A stretch of 7,523 bases of DNA from an uncultured Collinsella sp. (GTDB taxonomy: Bacteria; Actinomycetota; Coriobacteriia; Coriobacteriales; Coriobacteriaceae): assembly GCA_900554585.1 (NCBI GenBank), contig USHS01000061.1:1-7523 (forward strand), written 5' to 3'. A program made the position numbers and the translations under genes. The notes beneath the pieces are model-generated. The model saw only the letters and a program-made list of their open reading frames with translations. It did no database searches and was not told where the DNA came from. Below are positions 1 through 6,957 of the stretch, one piece after another; position 1 is the first letter of the stretch; every line of letters starts with the position of its first letter.

Positions 1-222
1 GCCCGTGGCCTCGACGGCAGCCTTGACCATGTCGGCGCAGACCTTGAAACCGCCCATCCACTTAGCGGCACCAGCGGTGCACTGAAGGATCAGCGGAGAC
101 TTGGCCTCCTCGGCGGCCTGGAGAATAGCCAGGGTCCACTCGAGGTTGTTGGTGTTGAAGGCACCGAGAGCGTACTTGCCGGCCTCGGCCTTCTTGAGCA
201 TGTCTGCTGCGTTGACGAGCAT
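1..222 (-). CDS. fba: Class II fructose-bisphosphate aldolase, N-terminal part (runs off left edge)
   Basis: The first 74 codons of a gene that continues beyond the left edge. The product should cleave fructose-1,6-bisphosphate to dihydroxyacetone phosphate and glyceraldehyde-3-phosphate in cytosolic glycolysis, using a divalent metal. The visible start MLVNAADMLKKAEAGKYALG followed by AFNTNNLEW and SPLILQCTAGAAKW matches the beginning of class II aldolases (FbaA/GatY/KbaY family), where the first strand carries the G-A-F-N-x-x-N signature at about residues 20-26. The zinc-binding histidines lie further downstream and are outside the window, so the tagatose-bisphosphate aldolase alternative cannot be excluded. 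The ATG is well supported: a perfect AGGAGG lies at 231-236, eight bases upstream. Codon use is strongly biased to C- and G-ending codons, as expected for a highly expressed glycolytic gene. It has its own promoter region and is separated from the upstream operon by a likely terminator. Confidence 0.88.
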   Translation of the reverse strand, partial: MLVNAADMLKKAEAGKYALGAFNTNNLEWTLAILQAAEEAKSPLILQCTAGAAKWMGGFKVCADMVKAAVEATG

Positions 223-230
223 AAAAGAAA

Positions 231-290
231 CCTCCTGTAAGGTTGCTCCGATAACGCCTGAGATTTTACCACGGCGCACCCGAGCATAAA
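231..290 (-). promoter_or_regulatory. Probable fba promoter and strong ribosome binding site
   Basis: On the minus strand a TAAAAT hexamer (263-268) makes a good -10 box, placing transcription start near 255-260 and giving a leader of about 35 bases. A perfect AGGAGG (231-236) sits eight bases before the ATG. The best -35 match is weak: TTTATG at 285-290 with a 16-base spacer, matching only three of six consensus positions, so an activator or another sigma-factor preference is possible. The call rests on box similarity and position only. Confidence 0.45.
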
Positions 291-364
291 CGTTCGTTTG
301 TTCACGAATATCGTCCAAACAGACTTTTTTTGACCGTTTGCCCTACGGAATCGACCCGTTGGGG

Positions 365-420
365 AAAAATAGCTTGACGTTTGGACGCTTCTCGTGCTTT
401 AGAAGCTGACTATAAAGCTA
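365..420 (-). terminator. Likely operon terminator overlapping the hydrolase stop codon
   Basis: Read on the minus strand, TAGCTT (415-420, including the TAG stop of the hydrolase gene) pairs with AAGCTA (370-375), followed at once by five T residues (365-369). Inside it a second stem, GCTTCT/AGAAGC (401-406 with 387-392), closes an eight-base loop. The two-tier stem followed by a U-run fits an intrinsic terminator ending the recJ-rel-hydrolase transcript before the aldolase promoter. The internal loops between stems make it weaker than a textbook terminator. Confidence 0.45.
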
Positions 421-1101
421 CACCTGCATGAAAGGGTTCTGCATGAGCTCGCGTGCCATGGTGGTCGAATCGCCATGGCCGGTTAGGCAAACGGTATCGG
501 GCGGGAGAAGCCGGGCGAGCTTGGAGAGCGAGCGCAGAATCGCCGCCTCGTCGCCACCGGCAAGATCGGTGCGGCCGTGGCTACCCGGGAACAGGGTGTC
601 GCCAACAAAGGCGATGCATCCCTGCTCGGTGGCAGCAAACAAGACGATCCCGCCCGGCGTATGCCCTGGCGTCTCGATCACCTGCAGGCAGATATCGCCC
701 ACCTCGAGAGCATCGCCCTCGGCGAGTAGGCGCGTCGGCTCCCCAGGGTCGGGCGTCTCAATGCCCCACATAGCTCGCTGTTCCTCGATGTTCGCATGCG
801 GCACCGCCACATCCTTGGCACACAGCTCATACTGGCAGCCCTCGCCAACGGTGGTTCGTACGCCGGCAACACCACCAACATGATCAGCATGGCCATGAGT
901 GCATACGGCGCCAAGCATGCGTACGCCGGGATGCTCGGCTCGAATATGCTCCACCAAGCGCCCGCCTTCCCATGCGGGGTCGATAATCACGCACTCATTG
1001 TCCGAAATAACAGCATAGCTATTGGTCTGAATGGGACCGTTTACGAGCGTCTCGATCTTGACCGATCCCTTGGGAGTTAAATCCAAGGACACAGCATTCA
1101 T
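418..1101 (-). CDS. Metallo-beta-lactamase fold hydrolase, glyoxalase II-like
   Basis: A 227-residue cytosolic metallohydrolase of the GloB/YcbL-like group (COG0491). The metal-binding set is complete: T-H-G-H-A-D-H at residues 68-74 (H69, H71, D73, H74), H147 in TPGHTPG, D168 in GDTLF, and H209 in TGHGD. This is the two-metal site of glyoxalase II and related thioester hydrolases. At about 227 residues it lacks the extended C-terminal helical domain that binds glutathione in classical glyoxalase II, so the natural substrate may be another thioester (for example one based on a different thiol) and is unknown. There is no signal peptide or membrane segment. The ATG is preceded by a purine-rich GAGGAGAGGGA ribosome binding site ending about two bases before the start. 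It is the last gene of the operon, 84 bases after rel; a hydrolase of this kind follows relA in several Clostridia. Family assignment is firm, substrate is not. Confidence 0.88.
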   Translation of the reverse strand: MNAVSLDLTPKGSVKIETLVNGPIQTNSYAVISDNECVIIDPAWEGGRLVEHIRAEHPGVRMLGAVCTHGHADHVGGVAGVRTTVGEGCQYELCAKDVAVPHANIEEQRAMWGIETPDPGEPTRLLAEGDALEVGDICLQVIETPGHTPGGIVLFAATEQGCIAFVGDTLFPGSHGRTDLAGGDEAAILRSLSKLARLLPPDTVCLTGHGDSTTMARELMQNPFMQV

Positions 1102-1121
1102 GTCCCTCTCCTCTCAATAGA

Positions 1122-1149
1122 ACTCGAGGCATAGAACGATGCCTCGAGT
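1122..1149 (-). other. Perfect 11-bp intergenic hairpin between rel and the hydrolase gene
   Basis: ACTCGAGGCAT (1122-1132) and ATGCCTCGAGT (1139-1149) are exact reverse complements around a six-base loop. The stem lies about 35 bases after the rel stop and about 20 bases before the hydrolase start. In the minus-strand transcript it is followed by TTCTATTGAG rather than a U-run, so it is not a canonical intrinsic terminator. It could stabilise the upstream rel mRNA end, be an RNase processing site, or partly attenuate transcription into the hydrolase gene. The symmetry could also serve as a protein-binding site in DNA. Confidence 0.7.
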
Positions 1150-1185
1150 GTAGCGAATATCGAAAATGTGGCACGTTCGTCGCGA

Positions 1186-3546
1186 CTAAACGCGACGCTT
1201 AAGCTGGGCTCCACCCTCGCCGGGCATCAGGCGGCGCGCGTCGTAGACCGAGTCAACGCTGCTGATGGAGGCCAGCAGTGGATCCAGACCACTCGCGTCC
1301 GAGATCTCGACCATAAAGCGCAGGGTTGCAATACCCTCGCGGTTGGTCGACGTGGCGGCAGAAAGGATATTGCCGCCTGCATCGCCAATGGCGATGGTGA
1401 CGTCCTTGAGCAGGCCCATGCGGTCCAGGCACTCGACCACAATCTCGACCTGGAAAAGCGTATCGGCAGCACCATCCCACTCTACGTCAATCATGCGCTC
1501 AGGATGTTCCATAAGGCCCTTGACGTTGGGGCAGTTGGCGCGATGCACCGAAACGCCACGACCGCGCGTGATGAAGCCGACGATGTCGTCGCCCGTCACG
1601 GGGTTGCAGCAATGAGCCAGACGGACCAGCAGGCCGCTGTTGCTCTCGCCCTTGACGATAATGCCGTTACTGGCACTCTTACCGCGCTTTTGCGGCTTGC
1701 GGTTGGAGCCGCGAGCGGGCTGCTTTACGACCTCGGCGATAGCCTCGGCCTTGGTGAGCTGTTCCTCGGGCTTGGGGTCCAAGATTTGCTCGACCTTATT
1801 GCCCACAGCGCGCGGGGCGACCTTGCCCGCGCCAACGGCTGCAAAAAGGTCCTCGAGCTGCTTGAAGTTAAACTGCTCCGCCACGGCGTTGAGCGCACGC
1901 GTGGATCGTGGCGTAGAGATGCCATACCCGCGCTTACGCAGGTCCTTGGCCAGTATATCGCGGCCGGCGGCAGCGTCGTCATCCTTGGTCGCGGCGGCGA
2001 AATAACGGCGAATCTTTGACTTGGCCGAAGGTGTCTTGACGATCTTGAGCCAATCGCGCGACGGCTTAGAGCTCTTGTTAGTCAGAATCTCGACACGGTC
2101 ACCCGTCTTGATCTCGTGCGTGAGCGGCGCCACCGCACCGTTGATTTTGGCGCCGACACAGTGGTTACCGACCTCGGTATGAACGGCGTAGGCAAAGTCG
2201 AGCGGTGTAGAGCCGGCACGAAGCGCCATGACCTCGCCCTTGGGCGTAAAGACAAAAATCTCCTGGTCAAACAAGTCGACCTTCAGCGAGTGCAAGTATT
2301 CCTTGGCATCGGTGATCTCGTCAGACGCCGCCCAATCGAGTGAGTGCTTGAGCCAGTTAATCTGGTCGTCCAGACGCTGGGCATCATTGGTCTTAGACGC
2401 AGACGATCCGCCCGATTTCTTATACAGCCAGTGGGCGGCAATGCCGTACTCGGCCTGCTCGTGCATTTCGTAGGTTCGAATCTGAATCTCGAGCGGACGG
2501 GCCGTGGGGCCGATAACCGTCGTGTGAAGCGATTGGTAGTTATTGACCTTGGGCATGGCGATATAGTCTTTAAAACGACCGGGCATGGGATGCCACAGGG
2601 TATGCACGGCACCAAGCGTGGAATAGCAATCGCGCACCGAATGAGTGATGACGCGCAGCGCCACCAGGTCGTAAATCTCGGAGAACTCCTTGCCCTTGCG
2701 CTTCATCTTTTGATAGATGGACCAATAGTGCTTGGAACGACCGTTGATCTGAAAGCCCTCAAGACCAATGCGATTGAGCTCATCGGTGAGCGTCTTGATG
2801 GTCTCGGCCAGATAACGCTCGCGAACCTCGCGCGACTCGGATACCATGCGCGCGATGCGCTGGTAGGCATCGGGCTCCAAGTAGAAAAAGGACAGGTCCT
2901 CGAGCTCCCACTTGATTGAACTCATGCCCAGGCGGTCGGCCAAAGGCGCGTACACGTCCATGGTCTCGCGTGCCTTAAACAGGCGGCGGTCCTCGCGCAG
3001 GGCGGCAAGCGTGCGCATGTTATGCAGGCGGTCGGCGAGCTTGACGATGATGACGCGGATGTCCTTGGACATGGCGAGGAACATCTTGCGCAGCGTAAGC
3101 GCCTGCTTCTCGTCCATGCTGTCGACTTCAATGTTGGTGAGCTTGGTCACGCCGTCGACGAGCCCTGCCACGGTTTCGCCAAACAGACCCGAAACATCGG
3201 CAAGCGAGGTCTCGGTGTCCTCGACGGTATCGTGCAGCAACGCGGCGCACACCACATCGCAGTCCATCTTGAGGTCAGCCAGAATGATAGCTACCTCGAC
3301 GGGATGGTTAATGTACATCTCGCCCGAGCGCCGCTTTTGGTTGCAGTGCTTCTCGGCAGCAAAGCAGTAGGCCTGCTCCACATTGGAGAAGTCATCCTCG
3401 TTCATATATTTGAGGCACAGACGCTCCAGCTTGTCGTAGCTGTCCGCCATAATCTCGGGCGGCAGCTCATCGGCATGCTTATAGTGCTCCATCTCCGAAA
3501 ACGGCTGGAGGGTGGAATCATGGGCGGTACGGGCTGCGGCGTCCAT
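1186..3546 (-). CDS. rel: Bifunctional (p)ppGpp synthetase/hydrolase (RelA/SpoT homologue)
   Basis: A 786-residue long RSH enzyme that makes and degrades the alarmone (p)ppGpp, acting on the ribosome in the stringent response. The N-terminal HD hydrolase domain (about 45-200) looks active: R72, H81 in YINHP, H105-D106 with E109-D110 in LLHDTVEDT, and D172/N176 in ADRLHN, spaced as in the Streptococcus Rel. The synthetase domain (about 245-375) has D293 in IYDL, the R-F-K-D motif at 324-327 typical of bifunctional enzymes rather than the E-x-D-D of RelA-only synthetases, YQSLHTT, and E353 in EIQIRT. A TGS domain follows (about 428-490), then the zinc-finger region with C646-C647, H668 and C672, and a C-terminal ACT domain (about 698-775). 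Length is normal, with a slightly long unconserved N-terminus (about 30 residues). Met19 and Met33 are possible later starts, but the chosen ATG has GGGGA (3551-3555) upstream. It begins 15 bases after the recJ stop, implying translational coupling. Confidence 0.96.
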   Translation of the reverse strand: MDAAARTAHDSTLQPFSEMEHYKHADELPPEIMADSYDKLERLCLKYMNEDDFSNVEQAYCFAAEKHCNQKRRSGEMYINHPVEVAIILADLKMDCDVVCAALLHDTVEDTETSLADVSGLFGETVAGLVDGVTKLTNIEVDSMDEKQALTLRKMFLAMSKDIRVIIVKLADRLHNMRTLAALREDRRLFKARETMDVYAPLADRLGMSSIKWELEDLSFFYLEPDAYQRIARMVSESREVRERYLAETIKTLTDELNRIGLEGFQINGRSKHYWSIYQKMKRKGKEFSEIYDLVALRVITHSVRDCYSTLGAVHTLWHPMPGRFKDYIAMPKVNNYQSLHTTVIGPTARPLEIQIRTYEMHEQAEYGIAAHWLYKKSGGSSASKTNDAQRLDDQINWLKHSLDWAASDEITDAKEYLHSLKVDLFDQEIFVFTPKGEVMALRAGSTPLDFAYAVHTEVGNHCVGAKINGAVAPLTHEIKTGDRVEILTNKSSKPSRDWLKIVKTPSAKSKIRRYFAAATKDDDAAAGRDILAKDLRKRGYGISTPRSTRALNAVAEQFNFKQLEDLFAAVGAGKVAPRAVGNKVEQILDPKPEEQLTKAEAIAEVVKQPARGSNRKPQKRGKSASNGIIVKGESNSGLLVRLAHCCNPVTGDDIVGFITRGRGVSVHRANCPNVKGLMEHPERMIDVEWDGAADTLFQVEIVVECLDRMGLLKDVTIAIGDAGGNILSAATSTNREGIATLRFMVEISDASGLDPLLASISSVDSVYDARRLMPGEGGAQLKRRV

Positions 3547-3561
3547 CGAGGTCCCCTTCCC

Positions 3562-6500
3562 CTAGGCCCGCGGTACGATCGGGCGATTAACTTTGGCTAG
3601 CATATCAGAAGCGCACGAATCGAGCGCCCAGCTCCGAAAAGCCGTGAACTCCATGCGCGAGCGCAAGCCCTCCAAATAGCGAATTGACCTGCTTAATTGC
3701 ACGCGACCGGGGTTTTCCGCCATCGCGATGCGACGCGTATCGTCAAACCCCGAAACGCGGCAGAAACCGAGTTCTTCGAAGATTCCCAGGCCGCTTTCCA
3801 CCGAGCGCTCGTCGACCGGCGTGCGGGCATCGATGGCAAGACACATCTGCGCAATGTCGATATCGCTCGCGCAGAATGAATCGTCCCCCGTCTTGCCACG
3901 GTTGGAGCGCCACATGGTCTGCAGCGCTCGATAGAGCGTGACAAGCTCATCGCGCTCGGGCGCGTAACAATCGAGCAGGCGCTCATTAATACGAGCGTCA
4001 CGCGACGAATAGAGCAAGTGAATCACGGCGGGCTGTCCATCGCGGCCGGCACGGCCACTCATCTGGTTAAACTCAATCGCACCAAACGGCATGTGGTAGA
4101 GCACGACATGGCGGATATCGGGCAGGTTGACGCCCTCACCGAAGGCCGAAGTTGAAACGATGCAGCTGAGACTTCCGTCTCTAAAGGCTTCCTCGACACG
4201 GCGGCGATCGGAGCGCGCAAGCCCGGCGTTATAGAACGCAATATGGGTCGCGCAGTCGGGCACGCGTTTGCGCAACGTCTTGGCAAGCGCCACGGACTGG
4301 TCGCGCGAGTTCACGTAGATAACGGTCTTCTCCCCCGTCGCCACGATCGACACCAGGCGATTTTCGCGGCTCGCAAGGTCACGGTCGTCCTCGAGTTGTA
4401 GGTTCTCGCGAACGGTCTCGTCGACCACCGTCCTGGTAATCGGCAATACACGAGCAAGCTCCGCCACGACTGGGGCCGTCGCGGTAGCCGTTGCCGCCAT
4501 GACAACGGGATCGCCCAGGGCTTTGAGAATATCGGGCATGTCAAGGTAGGCGCTCCGGTCGCCGCCTTTGGCAAGACCGGCATGGTGTGCCTCATCGATA
4601 ACGACAAAGCCAATACGTCCAGAACGCGCAAAGCGATCGCGATGGATAGACAGGAACTCCGGCGTCGTGAGAACGATGCCGGTGCGGCCCGAAGCCAGAC
4701 CGGCAAACACGTCATCGCGCGCCGCCTCCACGGTCTCGCCGGTCAGCACGCCAACGCCAATGCCGAGCGCGGCCATCGTCGAGGAAAGGTGATAGGCCTG
4801 GTCGGCAACGAGTGCACGCAGCGGATAGACAAAGATGCTCGCACGCCCGCGAAGGACCGCCTCGCGTGCGGCATGTACATGAAAAATCAGAGACTTGCCG
4901 CGACCCGTTCCCATAACGGCCAAAACGCTCTGGTGGTCGGCCAGGGCGTCAAGCGCCTCGACCTGTGCGCGGTGCGGCTGGTTCGATCCGATAAAGCTGT
5001 GAATGAGCGAGCGCGTGAGCTCGGTATAGGAAAGCTGAGCGAGCGTTTCGCGTTTACGCGACTCCAGGCGCAGGCCAGAATCCGCCGGTTGTACGCCGCG
5101 GCGAAGCTCACATGCCGGATCGTCGATATTGGGCGCCGTGGCATCGCGTAGCAAGACATCTTTGATCATGAGTTTGGGCTTCACGCGCCCCTGCCAATGC
5201 TCGGCAACGGCCTCGAACACCAAGTCGACGGCGCTGTCGCAATTGATAAGCCTGTCGATCTGCGGCACACGAAACATGATGGCCGGCACACTTGCGGCGC
5301 CATCCGTCGCCACGAAACGCATATGCTCGCCGGTCTTACCCACCACGGCGCGGTCACACATCGTCACACCCTCGGCAGCCAGCAGCGGCACCTTATTACC
5401 CTGGCCAAACGGCTCAAGGCGGGAAATCTGCTCGATGGTCTCGATATTCAATTCGGAAAGGTCGACCGTGGCGGCAACCTCGTCGGTGTCCTCAAAGTCC
5501 TCGGCGGGAAGCTCGGACAACACGGCAGAAAGACGTCGACGAAACTCAGCGAGCTTAGATGCCTCGATGGTAACGCCCACCGCACCGGCATGCCCGCCGC
5601 GGCGAATCAGCAGGTCGGAACAGCGCTCGACGGCTTCGAACAGGTTGACCTTGCCCACCGAGCGACCCGAGCCACGTGCTATACCGTCCTCGATAGAGAA
5701 AAGCAGCGCCGGCACGTGATATCGGTTGGTGAGGCGGCTCGCCACGATGCCCTTAACGCCCTCGTGCCAACCTTCGCCGCCCACGACAATCGCGCGCCCG
5801 CCGTCATAAGTCTCCTCGACCTTTGCCATGGCATCGCGCGTGAGCTCCGCCTCGATCTCGCGACGCTGTCGGTTGATCTCCTCGAGCTCGGCCGCCAGCG
5901 CGCTTGCCTCGATAGGATCGCGGGCAAGCAGCAAGTCGAGCGCCAGCTTGGGATCGGCCATGCGGCCGGCGGCGTTTAAGCGGGGAATGAGCGAGAACGA
6001 TAGACCGTCCGCCGTAATGGTAGAAAGGTCGGCCTTGGCGAGCGCTGCAAGCGCAATGTAGCCGGGACGAGCCGTCACGCGCATCTGTTGGATGCCCTCA
6101 GCGACCAGCGCGCGGTTCTCGGGCGTGAGCGGCATCATGTCGGACACGGTGCCCAGCGCCGCGACCTCTATCAGCGAACGCCAATACGACGGCTTGCCCA
6201 AACGCTCGCCCAGGACCTGTACCAGCTTGAGCGCCACGCCGGCGCCGGCAAGTTCACGCGAAGGACCCTCGTCCTCGAGCTTGGGGTCGGTTAGGGGCAC
6301 GCCCTGCGGCACCTGATCGGACGGCTCGTGATGGTCCGTGACCACCAAATCAATCCCCAGGCTCTCCAGGTAGGAGACCTCTTCCTTGGCAGCAATACCG
6401 TTATCGACGGTCACAATCAGGTTGGGTTGAGCAAGCTCGTTGACGCGGTCGAGCGCCGCACGCGACAGGCCGTAGCCCTCGTCAAAGCGGTGCGGAATAA

Positions 6501-6849
6501 ACGGCGTGACGTTGGCGCCAAACGAACGTAGCGCCTCGGTCAACAGACAAGTCGACGTAATGCCGTCGACGTCAAAATCGCCAAAGACGGCGATACGCTC
6601 GTGGCTGCGAATAGCACGCTCAACGCGGTCGGCGACGACCACCATGCCCGGAATAACGAGTGGGTCCGCCCAGTCGCGATCGAGCGAAGGCGTCAAAAAC
6701 AGCTGGCCTTCCTCGATGGATGTAATGCCGTGCGCAACCATAATGCGCGCCACCAGCCCGGGTATGCCCAGGCCAGCCGAAAGCTCCTTTTCGAGCTCGG
6801 GGTTTTGCTGAGCGACCGCCCAGCGATGCGTCGTCTTAAGCGATGACAT
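3562..6849 (-). CDS. recJ: RecJ single-strand DNA exonuclease fused to a RecQ-like helicase
   Basis: Residues below are numbered from a possible GTG at 6894; the preferred ATG at 6849 is residue 16, giving 1,095 residues. The N-terminal half is a full RecJ 5'-3' ssDNA exonuclease: DHH domain with GDFDVDG (105-111), VDNG (163-166), TDHH (186-189) and VSD (250-252), then DHHA1 with GWHEGVKGIVASR (375-387) and GGHAGAVG (433-440), then an OB-fold (about 472-585). After a charged linker (about 586-615) comes a complete superfamily 2 helicase of RecQ type: Walker A GTGRGKS (662-668), DEAH (767-770), TATATA (802-807), SAFGEGVNLPD (916-926) and QMSGRAGRDG (944-953). The last ~130 residues resemble the tail of Gram-positive RecJ. 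No four-cysteine RQC zinc cluster is evident. The ATG is preferred because GGTGG lies six bases upstream and RecJ similarity begins there; the GTG has no well-placed ribosome binding site. Likely acts in DNA end resection and RecF-pathway repair. Confidence 0.92.
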   Translation of the reverse strand: MSSLKTTHRWAVAQQNPELEKELSAGLGIPGLVARIMVAHGITSIEEGQLFLTPSLDRDWADPLVIPGMVVVADRVERAIRSHERIAVFGDFDVDGITSTCLLTEALRSFGANVTPFIPHRFDEGYGLSRAALDRVNELAQPNLIVTVDNGIAAKEEVSYLESLGIDLVVTDHHEPSDQVPQGVPLTDPKLEDEGPSRELAGAGVALKLVQVLGERLGKPSYWRSLIEVAALGTVSDMMPLTPENRALVAEGIQQMRVTARPGYIALAALAKADLSTITADGLSFSLIPRLNAAGRMADPKLALDLLLARDPIEASALAAELEEINRQRREIEAELTRDAMAKVEETYDGGRAIVVGGEGWHEGVKGIVASRLTNRYHVPALLFSIEDGIARGSGRSVGKVNLFEAVERCSDLLIRRGGHAGAVGVTIEASKLAEFRRRLSAVLSELPAEDFEDTDEVAATVDLSELNIETIEQISRLEPFGQGNKVPLLAAEGVTMCDRAVVGKTGEHMRFVATDGAASVPAIMFRVPQIDRLINCDSAVDLVFEAVAEHWQGRVKPKLMIKDVLLRDATAPNIDDPACELRRGVQPADSGLRLESRKRETLAQLSYTELTRSLIHSFIGSNQPHRAQVEALDALADHQSVLAVMGTGRGKSLIFHVHAAREAVLRGRASIFVYPLRALVADQAYHLSSTMAALGIGVGVLTGETVEAARDDVFAGLASGRTGIVLTTPEFLSIHRDRFARSGRIGFVVIDEAHHAGLAKGGDRSAYLDMPDILKALGDPVVMAATATATAPVVAELARVLPITRTVVDETVRENLQLEDDRDLASRENRLVSIVATGEKTVIYVNSRDQSVALAKTLRKRVPDCATHIAFYNAGLARSDRRRVEEAFRDGSLSCIVSTSAFGEGVNLPDIRHVVLYHMPFGAIEFNQMSGRAGRDGQPAVIHLLYSSRDARINERLLDCYAPERDELVTLYRALQTMWRSNRGKTGDDSFCASDIDIAQMCLAIDARTPVDERSVESGLGIFEELGFCRVSGFDDTRRIAMAENPGRVQLSRSIRYLEGLRSRMEFTAFRSWALDSCASDMLAKVNRPIVPRA

Positions 6850-6901
6850 AGGCGCCCACCCCCGATAGGGGCAGGTCGCCGCGATACCTCTCACGGTTCA
6901 T
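6836..6901 (-). CDS. Candidate 21-residue leader peptide overlapping the recJ start
   Basis: On the minus strand an ATG (6899-6901) opens a short frame reading MNRERYRGDLPLSGVGAYV, then Ile-Ala and a TAA stop at 6836-6838. It has a better ribosome binding site than recJ itself: AGAGGA at 6911-6916, nine bases upstream. The recJ ATG (6847-6849) lies inside this frame, out of register, and the leader stop lies nine bases after it. That arrangement suits termination-reinitiation coupling. The sequence has no run of a single amino acid that would mark a classical attenuation peptide. It may be a true leader, a chance ORF, or the trace of a one-base difference at the recJ 5' end. Confidence 0.35.
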   Translation of the reverse strand: MNRERYRGDLPLSGVGAYVIA

Positions 6902-6921
6902 AGCGATGAGTCCTCTGTGTA

Positions 6922-6939
6922 TGCCCGCTTCGGCAGGCA
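6922..6939. other. Small hairpin in the recJ leader
   Basis: TGCC (6922-6925) pairs with GGCA (6936-6939); after one C/A mismatch, GC/GC closes the tetraloop TTCG (6929-6932). On the plus strand this is a C(UUCG)G tetraloop; on the minus strand, the likely transcribed one, the loop reads CGAA. It lies between the predicted recJ transcription start and the leader-ORF ribosome binding site, so it may affect mRNA stability or access to that site. No U-run follows on either strand. Confidence 0.4.
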
Positions 6940-6957
6940 GATCTGTTGAACGGATTT

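Noticed and set aside
325..331. Run of seven T on the plus strand as a terminator
   Set aside because: No stable GC-rich hairpin directly precedes it, and no plus-strand gene ends there.
1168..2019. 283-codon open frame on the plus strand opposite rel
   Set aside because: It lies wholly antisense to a strongly conserved Rel, has no recognisable domain, and is the expected product of GC-rich codon bias.
2344..3600. Plus-strand open frames of about 190 codons opposite rel (2344-2919 and 3022-3600)
   Set aside because: Both shadow Rel coding sequence, and no ribosome binding site or known domain supports them.
5197..5979. 260-codon open frame on the plus strand opposite recJ
   Set aside because: It is antisense to the DHHA1/OB region whose motifs are intact, and its translation shows no family features.
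6850..6894. GTG at 6894 as the recJ start, adding 15 residues
   Set aside because: The nearest ribosome binding site (AGAGGA) is 16 bases away and better suits the leader ATG. The added residues do not look like RecJ, whereas similarity begins at the ATG at 6849.
6922..6939. C(UUCG)G hairpin as a plus-strand terminator
   Set aside because: No U-run follows, and no plus-strand transcript is expected to reach it.
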